Of a DNA stretch of 64,000 nucleotides, positions 1 through 10,001 are shown piece after piece; position 1 is the first letter of the stretch; every line of letters begins with the position of its first letter. The DNA comes from Citrobacter freundii ATCC 8090 = MTCC 1658 = NBRC 12681. Its GTDB lineage: Bacteria > Pseudomonadota > Gammaproteobacteria > Enterobacterales > Enterobacteriaceae. Under the pieces are notes generated by a model, which was given only the letters and a program-made list of their open reading frames with translations, did no database searches and was not told the DNA's origin. A program made the translations under genes and the position numbers. Location: positions 2,666,001 through 2,730,000 of the forward strand of contig NZ_CP049015.1 of the NCBI RefSeq assembly GCF_011064845.1. Reading direction: 5' to 3'.

Positions 1-49
1 CGTCTTTAGCTGTTTTTTTAGCAACAATATTTGCCCACTTACGTCCCAC
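1..49 (-). CDS. yeeN: YebC/PmpR-family protein YeeN, N-terminal fragment cut by the window edge
   Basis: Only the first 16 codons lie in the window. They read V(M)GRKWANIVAKKTAKD, which I recognise as the start of YeeN, a paralogue of the YebC transcription/translation factor family. The start is GTG at 47-49, ten bases downstream of a GAGGAG ribosome binding site. The gene runs leftwards out of the window. YebC-family proteins are cytosolic and have been linked to transcription control and, recently, to relief of ribosome stalling. What YeeN itself does is not clear. In E. coli, as I recall, yeeN lies near the asn tRNA genes and not beside ompW, so the neighbourhood is rearranged here. Confidence 0.8.
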   Translation of the reverse strand, partial: MGRKWANIVAKKTAKD

Positions 50-208
50 TGGAATGATCTCCTCGAAAATTCATTTACATTATTGAATGGTAAATAATCT
101 GCCATCACATTATATCATGATGTATAAACCTTAGTCCATGAAAAATAAAATATCCAAATTTTACGATATGTTACTTTAATTTTATCAATAGTTAACATTT
201 TGGATAAG

Positions 209-358
209 TTATCCCCTGATTATCTGCAGGTTCTTTTTTGTACGTAATAAATGAGCCGCAGCAATAATGCATAAGAGAATAGAAACAAAAGCGATATTCC
301 AGATAAACACACAGGCTATTATAGTTACCGCGGTACTGCTTAAAGAGAGCGCTACAAG
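209..358 (-). pseudogene. Possible C-terminal remnant of a membrane protein
   Basis: Open frame of 49 codons after an in-frame stop, with no good ATG start or ribosome binding site. The product is strongly hydrophobic over about 35 residues and ends in a basic tail (LLRTKKNLQIIRG), like the last helix or helices of a transporter. I do not recognise the family. It could be chance, since AT-rich DNA easily encodes hydrophobic runs. Confidence 0.22.
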
Positions 359-459
359 TCATCTTGCACTGCGCCTTATTTGATAGTGTGTTCGTTTAGT
401 ACCGGGACAAGATACTTAGCCTATATTTACTCCACCACTCCAACAAAGGGAAATGCTAA

Positions 460-543
460 ATGGGTGGAGCGGTACAACCAGCATCTCTGACTGATGTATT
501 CAGAAGCACACGTGACTCAGTTGACTACGGCTGGTCAAAATAA
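460..543 (+). CDS. Candidate 27-residue small protein
   Basis: ATG at 460 preceded by an AAAGGGA element eight bases upstream, ending at TAA 541-543. The product (MGGAVQPASLTDVFRSTRDS...) is polar, has no membrane segment and is not one I recognise. Length alone does not prove coding. The ribosome binding site is its only support. Confidence 0.2.
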   Translation: MGGAVQPASLTDVFRSTRDSVDYGWSK

Positions 544-564
544 CGATACGCGTGGAAAAGAATG

Positions 565-595
565 GAAAAAAACTGGTCATTTGATGACCAGTTTT
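565..595 (-). terminator. Rho-independent terminator of ompW
   Basis: Perfect 12-base stem AAAACTGGTCAT / ATGACCAGTTTT (569-580 and 584-595) with a three-base loop, followed on the minus strand by a run of seven T. It lies 24 bases after the ompW stop codon. Confidence 0.85.
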
Positions 596-618
596 GCAGA
601 GGAGTTTTGCAGAAGAAC

Positions 619-1257
619 TTAAAAACGATAACCCGCAGAGAACATAAACACCCACGGATCGAGGCGTACACTGTCGCGCTGCTGGACGCCACCCATTTTA
701 TAGCTTGCGGTGGTGTCGATATCCATGTACCAGACCGACATGTTAATCAGCCAGTCGCGGTTAATCAGATAGTCCATACCGACTTGCCCTGCTGCACCCC
801 AGGAATCTTTCAGACTCAGGTCCGATAATCCTGTTTCTTTACCGTTATCGTTAAAGCCTTCATCGAAGAAGGTCGTGTAGTTCACACCAACACCTACGTA
901 CGGACGCAGTTTACTGCTGGAGTCACCGAAGTACCACTGTGCCATTAACGTCGGCGGCAAATGATGTACGGTGGCAATATCACCCGTTGCTGCAGTACCA
1001 ATTTTATGGCGGAACGGTGTAGCCGCCAGTAATTCAACACCGATATTGTCGGTTGCCATGTAGGTAAATGTCAGACCCAACTGCGTGTTATTGCTGACAT
1101 CAAAGCCACCTAAGCTGCCCAGCGTACCACCTGCACCTTCCGTCGGTCTGACGGTGGCAGAACCTGCACGAATAAAGAACTCTCCAGCTTCATGCGCAAA
1201 TGCGTTACCAGAGAGAAGAGTTGTTAAAGCCAATGCTGCAACTGTTAATTTTTTCAT
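619..1257 (-). CDS. ompW: Outer membrane protein W
   Basis: 212 residues, the usual OmpW length. A typical signal peptide (MKKLTVAALALTTLLSGNAFA, about residues 1-21) is followed by a mature part beginning HEAGEFF. The chain ends in Phe (SAGYRF), the C-terminal aromatic signature recognised by the BAM machinery. The family folds as an eight-stranded outer-membrane beta barrel with a hydrophobic channel. It is a colicin S4 receptor and has been linked to oxidative and osmotic stress and to anaerobic life. It is transcribed away from yciC. An FNR-like site at 1361-1374 fits the known anaerobic activation of ompW in enteric bacteria. Confidence 0.97.
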   Translation of the reverse strand: MKKLTVAALALTTLLSGNAFAHEAGEFFIRAGSATVRPTEGAGGTLGSLGGFDVSNNTQLGLTFTYMATDNIGVELLAATPFRHKIGTAATGDIATVHHLPPTLMAQWYFGDSSSKLRPYVGVGVNYTTFFDEGFNDNGKETGLSDLSLKDSWGAAGQVGMDYLINRDWLINMSVWYMDIDTTASYKMGGVQQRDSVRLDPWVFMFSAGYRF

Positions 1258-1360
1258 GTCCGCTCCATCGTTATGGTTATAAAAGCGGAATGAATATACC
1301 TACTTTGGAGTAATAAATGATCTAACATGGATCACATTGACTTTGATAATTTAACATTTA

Positions 1361-1374
1361 TTGATCCAGATTAA
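1361..1374. promoter_or_regulatory. FNR-like site upstream of ompW
   Basis: TTGATCCAGATTAA matches the FNR consensus TTGAT-N4-ATCAA at nine of ten fixed positions. It lies about 105 bases upstream of the ompW start codon. ompW is a known FNR-regulated gene in enteric bacteria. The site is inferred by eye. Confidence 0.55.
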
Positions 1375-1473
1375 GTTAGAACTTGCATTCAAAATCCTGG
1401 TTAAATTAATTCAGATCAATTTTGATATATTTTCAATGTGCAAGTACCTCCAGCTCATTGCTGATGGGTGATG

Positions 1474-1500
1474 GTTATCTGCACGCGATGCGCAGATAAC
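1474..1500. repeat. Nine-base inverted repeat upstream of yciC
   Basis: GTTATCTGC (1474-1482) and GCAGATAAC (1492-1500) are exact inverted copies around a nine-base loop. No T run follows on either strand, so an operator or RNA hairpin is as likely as a terminator. Confidence 0.5.
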
Positions 1501-1598
1501 AAACAGCGTTCATGCACGACGCTGAAGTCATAGCCAAAAATTACCGCAGCTTTACAAAGATATGCTTTTCCATACATCGCGCGATGCTGCCACTGTAG

Positions 1599-2399
<801 letters not shown>

Positions 2400-2453
2400 A
2401 CCCTGAACGCATTCCGGGCTTGTACCCGGTGCTTTTGATGACGGAATCGAAGA

Positions 2454-2993
2454 ATGAAGCAGTTTCTTGATTTTTTACCGCTGGTTGTCTTTTTTGCTTT
2501 TTATAAGCTTTACGACATCTATGCGGCGACCTCGGCGCTGATTGTCGCAACGGCTGTAGTGTTGATTTACAGCTGGGTTCGCTATCGCAAGGTCGAGAAG
2601 ATGGCGTTAATCACCTTTGTCCTGGTGGCCGTATTTGGTGGCCTGACTATTTTTTTCCACAACGATGAATTCATTAAGTGGAAAGTAACGGTGATTTACG
2701 GTCTGTTTGCTGGTGCATTGCTGGTAAGCCAGTGGGTGATGAAAAAGCCGCTGATCCAGCGCATGTTAGGTAAAGAACTGACCCTGCCGCAGCCAGTGTG
2801 GTCGAAACTAAATTTAGCCTGGGCAGTCTTTTTCATCCTGTGTGGTCTGGCGAATATCTATATTGCATTTTGGCTACCGCAGAACATTTGGGTCAACTTC
2901 AAAGTGTTCGGCCTGACCGCCCTGACTTTATTCTTTACGCTGCTGAGTGGGGTCTATATTTACCGTCATCTGCCGCAAGAAGATAAATCGTAA
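2454..2993 (+). CDS. yciB: Inner membrane-spanning protein YciB (intracellular septation protein A family)
   Basis: 179 residues, the full family length, starting [18 protein letters not shown]. About five transmembrane helices. YciB (IspZ in Shigella) is an inner-membrane protein linked to cell-envelope synthesis, cell division and the elongation machinery, possibly through lipid homeostasis. The exact role is unsettled. It follows yciC closely and is closed by the hairpin terminator at 3002-3030. Confidence 0.95.
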   Translation: MKQFLDFLPLVVFFAFYKLYDIYAATSALIVATAVVLIYSWVRYRKVEKMALITFVLVAVFGGLTIFFHNDEFIKWKVTVIYGLFAGALLVSQWVMKKPLIQRMLGKELTLPQPVWSKLNLAWAVFFILCGLANIYIAFWLPQNIWVNFKVFGLTALTLFFTLLSGVYIYRHLPQEDKS

Positions 2994-3001
2994 TACATGC
3001 T

Positions 3002-3030
3002 CGCCAGATCTGCGGATCTGGCGAATTTTT
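3002..3030 (+). terminator. Rho-independent terminator of yciCB
   Basis: CGCCAGATC-TGCG-GATCTGGCG stem followed by AATTTTT, starting nine bases after the yciB stop. Confidence 0.85.
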
Positions 3031-3158
3031 ATCCCCTCGCGTTCCATAGAGCTGACAACCTGACTTACATCTGCTCTGCATGCCGCATCCCCTCTGTTCT
3101 CGACGCACAAATTCTAGTAGCATCGCGCCTGTAATCTTTCTCTATAGTCGGTTCTACA

Positions 3159-3560
3159 ATGACAACAACGAATAACACTCCCCAGGGTGAACTGGTTTTA
3201 CGCACTCTGGCCATGCCTGCCGATACCAACGCGAACGGTGATATTTTTGGCGGCTGGCTGATGTCACAAATGGATATAGGTGGCGCGATTCAGGCCAAAG
3301 AGATCGCACATGGTCGTGTGGTAACTGTGCGGGTTGAAGGAATGAGCTTTTTGCGCCCGGTCGCCGTAGGTGATGTAGTGTGTTGCTATGCTCGCTGTGT
3401 GAAACGCGGGACAACCTCAATCAGCATCAATATTGAAGTTTGGGTGAAGAAAGTCGCTTCTGAACCTATTGGCCAGCGTTATAAGGCCACCGAAGCTCTG
3501 TTTATCTACGTTGCCGTTGATAAAGACGGGAAACCGCGTCCAATCCCCACGTTGGCCTGA
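3159..3560 (+). CDS. yciA: Acyl-CoA thioesterase YciA
   Basis: 133 residues, a single HotDog domain. The region NANGDIFGGWLMSQMDIGG (about residues 25-43) is the characteristic hotdog active-site helix with the conserved Asn/Asp. YciA hydrolyses a broad range of acyl-CoA esters in the cytosol and is a hexamer in related species. Its start is internal to nothing else, it has its own upstream region (3031-3158), and it converges with tonB across a palindromic terminator. Confidence 0.95.
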   Translation: MTTTNNTPQGELVLRTLAMPADTNANGDIFGGWLMSQMDIGGAIQAKEIAHGRVVTVRVEGMSFLRPVAVGDVVCCYARCVKRGTTSISINIEVWVKKVASEPIGQRYKATEALFIYVAVDKDGKPRPIPTLA

Positions 3561-3569
3561 TAGCACACG

Positions 3570-3618
3570 CCAGTAATGCTATCCGGCAATCATCACTCTT
3601 GATCATTGCCGGACGGCC
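3570..3618. terminator. Bidirectional terminator / REP-like palindrome between yciA and tonB
   Basis: TCCGGCAAT (about 3581-3589) pairs with ATTGCCGGA (about 3604-3612) and is flanked by REP-like GCCGGACGGCCTGATGC. It sits between two convergent genes, where E. coli has a characterised bidirectional terminator (tonB-P14). Confidence 0.65.
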
Positions 3619-3624
3619 TGATGC

Positions 3625-4344
3625 TTACTCGATCTGCGTTGTGCCGTTTAATTTGAAAACAATATTCACCACGAGTCCGGAACCGGGTTTACCTGCTTCA
3701 TAACGCCATCTACGCATCGCGTTTTTCACTTCACGCTCAAACATATTGGCAGGCTGTGCAGACAGGATCTCCACATTTTCAACCCGACCATCCGGCGTTA
3801 CATTAAATTTGACCTTTACCCGCCCTTCAATGCGTAGCGCCTGAGCTCGCGCCGGATACTGAGGCTGATTACGGCTTAAAGCGCGTGGGCCCGATGGCGC
3901 ACTGACCACCGGTTTGCTGGTAGTTGCCGGCGCGGTATTGGTCATTGTGCGCGTAGGTGCCGTATTTTCCAGCGGGGAGGCCGGCCGCGGTTCTGCTGGT
4001 TTAACATCGCGTTTCGGCTGCTCTTCCACCTTTTTCACCGGTTTTGGCTTCGGTTTAGGCTTGGGCTTCGGTTTTTCAATCACCACCGGCGCCTCTTTTG
4101 GTGGCTCTGGAATCGGCTCTGGTTCCGGTTCAGGCTCGACAACGGGTTCCGGCGGCGGCTGAACGGCCTGAGGTGGTTCGAGATCGGCAGGCGCGACCAT
4201 CGTGACAGAGATCGGCTGCGCTGGCGCAGGCAGTTCAATAACCTGATGTACCGAGGTATACAGCAAACCAGCCACCACGGCACCATGAATGCCGACAGAC
4301 AGTAACGTTGGCCAGGGAAAGCGACGAGGTAAATCAAGGGTCAT
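3625..4344 (-). CDS. tonB: Energy transducer TonB
   Basis: 239 residues from the ATG at 4342-4344 ([13 protein letters not shown]), exactly the E. coli length. A further in-frame ATG at 4353 and a longer frame to 4395 are less likely starts. Domains in order: cytoplasmic tip; transmembrane helix about residues 12-32 carrying Ser16 and His20 of the SxxxH motif that contacts ExbD; Glu-Pro then Lys-Pro repeats (about 66-102) that span the periplasm; globular C-terminal domain with the QPQYP motif that binds the TonB box of outer-membrane receptors. With ExbB-ExbD it powers uptake of iron-siderophores and vitamin B12. A Fur-like site lies just upstream. Confidence 0.97.
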   Translation of the reverse strand: MTLDLPRRFPWPTLLSVGIHGAVVAGLLYTSVHQVIELPAPAQPISVTMVAPADLEPPQAVQPPPEPVVEPEPEPEPIPEPPKEAPVVIEKPKPKPKPKPKPVKKVEEQPKRDVKPAEPRPASPLENTAPTRTMTNTAPATTSKPVVSAPSGPRALSRNQPQYPARAQALRIEGRVKVKFNVTPDGRVENVEILSAQPANMFEREVKNAMRRWRYEAGKPGSGLVVNIVFKLNGTTQIE

Positions 4345-4391
4345 TGAAGTCATAATCGTTTCAGTAAAAAAACCAGGCCCTGATTTTAAAT

Positions 4392-4410
4392 GCAAATAGC
4401 AATCATATTC
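4392..4410. promoter_or_regulatory. Fur-box-like site upstream of tonB
   Basis: The 19 bases GCAAATAGCAATCATATTC agree with the Fur consensus at 12 of 19 positions, with an intact AATCAT right half. It is 48 bases upstream of the tonB start. Fur repression of tonB is established in E. coli. Confidence 0.5.
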
Positions 4411-4568
4411 AATAAGCCCGTGGCGGTAACTGACATTTAGAACGCGATTTTATGATAAAAAACCACTTTCAGAGTATGGCCTTAACATATCAGTTATCTT
4501 TCCGTTGCAGTTGTTAGGCCTTTCCAATAACGTTATTAACGACTTTTACCGTTCAAGGAGTTCTACCC

Positions 4569-4865
4569 GTGCTGTATGTTATTTACGCCCAAGATATCGC
4601 AGACTCTCTCGAAAAACGTCTTTCCGTGCGCCCTGCTCATCTGGCTCGCCTGCAACTCCTTCATGACGAAGGTCGTTTGCTCACGGCGGGCCCCATGCCA
4701 GCGGTCGATAGTAACGATCCCGGTGCGGCGGGTTTTACCGGCTCGACGGTGATTGCCGAATTTGAATCTTTGGAGGCGGCACAGGCGTGGGCGGAAGCCG
4801 ATCCGTATGTTGCAGCGGGCGTTTACGCGCAGGTTTCAGTAAAACCGTACAAAAAAGTATTTTAA
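4569..4865 (+). CDS. yciI: YciI-family protein
   Basis: 98 residues, full length for the family ([18 protein letters not shown]...). YciI proteins have a ferredoxin-like dimeric fold, and some related members act as dehalogenase-like or degradative enzymes using a conserved His-Asp pair. His24 in RPAHLARL is the likely family histidine. The cellular substrate of enterobacterial YciI is unknown. The gene is monocistronic and followed by a clear terminator. In E. coli the kch potassium channel gene lies near here, as I recall; it is absent in this window. Confidence 0.93.
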   Translation: MLYVIYAQDIADSLEKRLSVRPAHLARLQLLHDEGRLLTAGPMPAVDSNDPGAAGFTGSTVIAEFESLEAAQAWAEADPYVAAGVYAQVSVKPYKKVF

Positions 4866-4887
4866 AAACAAAACAAAAACAGACATT

Positions 4888-4912
4888 GGGCACCGCCAGC
4901 GGTGCCCTTTTG
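4888..4912 (+). terminator. Rho-independent terminator of yciI
   Basis: GGGCACCG-CCAG-CGGTGCCC followed by TTTT, 23 bases after the yciI stop. It could also serve yciY arriving from the right. Confidence 0.85.
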
Positions 4913-4915
4913 GGA

Positions 4916-5089
4916 TCAGATGCTGTGGATCGCAAACAGCAACGAGTTGCGTTGATGGTTGAGAATGCACTTTCTGATAGTGTGGATACGCATATTACGA
5001 CGCGATTGTCCTTCAAGCCAACGTGCTTTACGGCGGCTAGCCTGACGCAGCATCCGCCAGCGTCCCACTTCCGTTCTACTACGCTTCAT
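4916..5089 (-). CDS. yciY: Small basic protein YciY
   Basis: 57 residues starting MKRSRTEVGRWRM at 5087-5089. The open frame continues 15 codons upstream, but the recognised family start is here. The protein is very rich in Arg and Lys (RRNMRIHTIRKC) and has no membrane segment. It is a conserved enterobacterial protein of unknown function, near identical in length to the E. coli one. It lies on the minus strand between yciI and clsA, convergent with yciI. Confidence 0.85.
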   Translation of the reverse strand: MKRSRTEVGRWRMLRQASRRKARWLEGQSRRNMRIHTIRKCILNHQRNSLLFAIHSI

Positions 5090-5231
5090 GTTTACTACTC
5101 TTTCAGTCACTGAGTGGCCATTATAACGCCACACCGAATGCAGACCAGCGGTTTTCCCGTGTTTTTATTTGCCAGATTAATCCTGATGCGTAAACTCTTA
5201 ACAATACGCTTTCAAAAGGATTTTTAAATTT

Positions 5232-7056
<1,825 letters not shown>

Positions 7057-7062
7057 TCAAAC

Positions 7063-7089
7063 AAAAAAGCTGCTCTCGCAGCTTTTTTT
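7063..7089. terminator. Bidirectional terminator between yciU and the channel gene
   Basis: AAAAAAGCTGC-TCTC-GCAGCTTTTTTT. An A run on one side and a T run on the other allow use by yciU (rightward) and by the leftward channel gene, whose stop codon is at 7094. Confidence 0.88.
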
Positions 7090-7093
7090 ATTT

Positions 7094-7930
7094 TTAGCCC
7101 GGTAGTTTGCTTCCGCAACGGTTACAAAACTGCGCGCTATGTTCGTGCTGCGCCTGCTGACACTGGGGACATTTTCGTTGGTGCCCGCGATGCTGGAACG
7201 CACTGCTCATGTGCGTGGTAATCAATCCCGTCGGTATCGCAATCACCGAGTAGCCAATCAGGATAAGCACGGACGCCACCATGCGCCCCAACGGGGTGTG
7301 CGGTGTGATATCGCCATAGCCGACGGTGGTTACAGTAACAATCGCCCAATACACCGACGCATTCAGCGTAGTAAATCCATATTTTGGCCCTTCAATCAGA
7401 TACATCATCGCACCAAAAACCACCATCAGAATGGCGATAAAGGAATAGAACAACATCAGCTGATGTCGGGCACTTTTTAACGCATTCCAGAACACCCGTA
7501 GAGAAGGCATAAAGCGCAACAGCTTGAGAATACGCAGTACGCGCAGGACACGCATCGCCCGCCAGGCGAAAACATAACTCAGACTGATTTCCGGCCATAG
7601 CCACATCACATACAGCGGCAGGATGGTGGCAAGGTCAACTATCCCCCAGAAACTAAACACATATTTGGCGGGATTGGCCCAACAGCATAAGCGCAGAAGA
7701 TATTCGAGAGTAAAGACCAGAGTAATAAAGATCTCCAGCCAGACAAAAACGCGCCATTCCTCAAATGTTAAATGGTATTGCGTCCCTACTCCGGACTCAA
7801 TGAAGATAACAATAACGCTGAGCAAGGCGAATAGCGCGCACATACCTTCAAAGCGACGCCCTGAACGGGTGTTTAAATCGAATAATTTGCGAAAGAGCGC
7901 GCGGCGGACAGAAGAGACTAAACCTGGCAC
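7094..7930 (-). CDS. Voltage-gated potassium channel with C-terminal zinc ribbon
   Basis: 278 residues of the six-transmembrane Kv type. S4-like helix about residues 121-140 has Arg124, 127, 130, 133 and 139 at three-residue spacing. The pore carries the K+ selectivity filter TVGYGD at 202-207. After S6 comes a short tail with two CxxC pairs (Cys254/257 and Cys269/272), a zinc ribbon, in place of the RCK domain that regulates E. coli Kch. Members of this group are annotated as ion transporters in Salmonella and Citrobacter. The physiological role is unknown. It sits between yciU and oppF, has its own transcript direction shared with opp, and is separated from oppF by a strong terminator, so it probably has a promoter of its own. 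Confidence 0.9.
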   Translation of the reverse strand: MPGLVSSVRRALFRKLFDLNTRSGRRFEGMCALFALLSVIVIFIESGVGTQYHLTFEEWRVFVWLEIFITLVFTLEYLLRLCCWANPAKYVFSFWGIVDLATILPLYVMWLWPEISLSYVFAWRAMRVLRVLRILKLLRFMPSLRVFWNALKSARHQLMLFYSFIAILMVVFGAMMYLIEGPKYGFTTLNASVYWAIVTVTTVGYGDITPHTPLGRMVASVLILIGYSVIAIPTGLITTHMSSAFQHRGHQRKCPQCQQAQHEHSAQFCNRCGSKLPG

Positions 7931-7942
7931 AGATACCTCACC

Positions 7943-7972
7943 AAAAAAAGGGCTGACTTTTGTCAGCCCTCG
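7943..7972 (-). terminator. Rho-independent terminator of the opp operon
   Basis: GGGCTGAC-AAAA-GTCAGCCC on the minus strand, followed by a run of T (complement of the A run 7943-7949), just after the oppF stop. Confidence 0.88.
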
Positions 7973-7975
7973 GAA

Positions 7976-8980
7976 TTATAGCGGGTCTACTTTCAGGCAG
8001 GAAACTGCGTGTCGGAAACTTCCTTCGAGAACCGGGCGCGTTTTTGCGCATTCCGGCCCTGCAATCGGGCAGCGCGTACGGAACACGCAACCGGAAGGAG
8101 GGTTAATCGGGGACGGTAACTCGCCTTCCAGCAACTGGATAACCTTGTTCCTTTCCTGATCCGGATCGGGGATCGGCACCGCAGACATCAGCGCTTTGGT
8201 ATAAGGATGCAGCGGGTTATGGTACACCTCGTCATAGGTCCCTAATTCCACCGCATGTCCGAGATACATAACCAGCACACGGTCGGAGATATGTTTAACC
8301 ACCGCGAGGTCGTGGGCAATGAAGATTAACGATAATCCCATTTCTCGCTGAAGTTGTTGCAGCAGGTTAACCACCTGGGCCTGGATTGACACGTCCAGCG
8401 CCGAAACGGGTTCATCGCAGATAATCAACTTCGGTTCTAGGATCAGCGCGCGGGCAATACCAATACGCTGACACTGGCCACCTGAAAACTCATGTGGGTA
8501 GCGGTTAATCAGGTTGGGCAGTAATCCTACCTTCATCATCATCGCTTTCACACGATCGCGGACTTCCTGACCAGGAAGATTCGGATGATAAGTACGCAGC
8601 GGTTCGGCAATGATTTCACCAATGGTCATGCGCGGGTTTAACGATGCCAGCGGATCCTGGAAAATCATCTGGATATCACTGCGTACTTCCCGCCACTCAT
8701 CGGGTTTCATGCCGAGTAAATCTTTACCCAGCCAGGCAACCTTTCCATCGGTGGCCTTCACCAGGCCGATAATCGCACGGGCAAAGGTCGATTTCCCGCA
8801 GCCTGATTCACCGACCACGCCCAGGGTTTCGCCCTCATACAGTCGCAGGGTTACGCCATCAACTGCCTTAAGGGTTTTAGATGGTTGCCAGAACCACTGT
8901 TTGCCATCTTTAATATCGAAATGGACTTTAAGGTCAGCAATCTCAAGGAGCACTTTACGTTGTTCGGTTACCGCATTCAT
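7976..8980 (-). CDS. oppF: Oligopeptide ABC transporter ATP-binding protein OppF
   Basis: 334 residues. Walker A GESGCGKST, ABC signature FSGGQ, Walker B LIICDEPVSALD, and the C-terminal oligopeptide-transporter extension with Cys residues (GCVFRTRCPIAGPEC), which in this family often binds an iron-sulfur cluster. It is one of two cytoplasmic ATPases driving oligopeptide import through OppB-OppC. Its start overlaps the oppD stop by four bases, a sign of translational coupling. Last gene of oppABCDF. Confidence 0.97.
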   Translation of the reverse strand: MNAVTEQRKVLLEIADLKVHFDIKDGKQWFWQPSKTLKAVDGVTLRLYEGETLGVVGESGCGKSTFARAIIGLVKATDGKVAWLGKDLLGMKPDEWREVRSDIQMIFQDPLASLNPRMTIGEIIAEPLRTYHPNLPGQEVRDRVKAMMMKVGLLPNLINRYPHEFSGGQCQRIGIARALILEPKLIICDEPVSALDVSIQAQVVNLLQQLQREMGLSLIFIAHDLAVVKHISDRVLVMYLGHAVELGTYDEVYHNPLHPYTKALMSAVPIPDPDQERNKVIQLLEGELPSPINPPSGCVFRTRCPIAGPECAKTRPVLEGSFRHAVSCLKVDPL

Positions 8981-9990
8981 ACCAGTTCCTCCACCGGCTT
9001 AAAGCAGGCGCGCAAACGGCCTGGACTAAATTCCTCCAGTGGTGGAGCACTGCTACAGATTTCCATCGCATGCGGGCAACGCGGCTGGAATGGACAGCCT
9101 TTTGGCAGACGCAGCAGGTTCGGTGGGTTGCCCGGGATCGTGAGCATCTCTTCCCCTTCTGCATCCAGACGAGGTACGGCATTCAGCAAACCAATCGAAT
9201 ACGGATGAACGGGCTTATAAAAGACATCCCGCGCACTGCCGTATTCCATCGTACGACCGGCGTACATCACCAGAACTTTATCGCAAATACCGGCAACAAC
9301 CCCCAGATCGTGGGTGATCATGATAATCGCGGTGTTGAATTCGCTTTTCAGTTCATTCAGCAGCGTCATGATTTGCGCCTGTACCGTCACATCGAGCGCA
9401 GTGGTCGGTTCATCGGCTATCAGTAATTTGGGCCTGCACAGCAACGCCATAGCGATCATTACGCGCTGACGCATACCACCGGAGAATTCATGCGGATACA
9501 TTTTCATGCGCTTACGCGCTTCCGGCATTTTCACCGCATCCAGCATTCTGACCGACTCTTCAAAAGCTTCCGCTTTGCTCATGCCTTTATGCAGCATCAG
9601 AACTTCCATCAACTGCTCCCCGACCCGCATGTACGGATTGAGAGACGTCATCGGGTCCTGGAAAATCATCGAGATCTGCTCGGCGCGCAGTTTGTTCAGT
9701 TCACGTTCCGGTAAGTTCAGAATTTCACGTCCGTTGAACGTAGCGGAGCCCCCGATACGACCATTAGCCGCCAGCAGGCCCATCAGGGCAAAGGCCGTTT
9801 GCGATTTACCTGAGCCGGATTCTCCGACAATACCCAGCGTTTCTCCAGCTCGCAGAGAAAAGTTTAAATCGTTGACCGCAGTTACATCGCCGTCGGGGGT
9901 AGCGAACGTCACACGCAAATCTTTTACGTTCAGCAGTGCGTTAGCCTGTTGTTGCGCGAGCGGCGCGGTTGAGGTTTCAATTACGCTCAT
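8977..9990 (-). CDS. oppD: Oligopeptide ABC transporter ATP-binding protein OppD
   Basis: 337 residues. Walker A GESGSGKSQ, signature FSGGMRQR, Walker B LLIADEPTTALD and the C-terminal cysteine-containing extension (GCPFQPRCPHAMEIC). It pairs with OppF to form the ATPase of the Opp importer. The start follows an AAGGAGTGCAGCC ribosome binding region. It lies 11 bases downstream of oppC and overlaps oppF by four bases. Confidence 0.97.
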   Translation of the reverse strand: MSVIETSTAPLAQQQANALLNVKDLRVTFATPDGDVTAVNDLNFSLRAGETLGIVGESGSGKSQTAFALMGLLAANGRIGGSATFNGREILNLPERELNKLRAEQISMIFQDPMTSLNPYMRVGEQLMEVLMLHKGMSKAEAFEESVRMLDAVKMPEARKRMKMYPHEFSGGMRQRVMIAMALLCRPKLLIADEPTTALDVTVQAQIMTLLNELKSEFNTAIIMITHDLGVVAGICDKVLVMYAGRTMEYGSARDVFYKPVHPYSIGLLNAVPRLDAEGEEMLTIPGNPPNLLRLPKGCPFQPRCPHAMEICSSAPPLEEFSPGRLRACFKPVEELV

Positions 9991-10001
9991 GGCTGCACTC
10001 C

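Larger units (their letters stand above)
50..564. other. AT-rich junction between yeeN and ompW
   Basis: About 500 bases without a convincing gene. It holds the yeeN promoter region, a short leftward hydrophobic frame without a proper start (209-358) and a 27-codon rightward frame (460-543). The yciEFG genes expected beside ompW from E. coli are absent, so this looks like the seam of a rearrangement or deletion. Confidence 0.5.

Noticed and set aside
3914..4162. 82-codon Gly/Ser-rich frame on the plus strand over tonB
   Set aside because: Mirror image of the Glu-Pro/Lys-Pro repeat codons of tonB.
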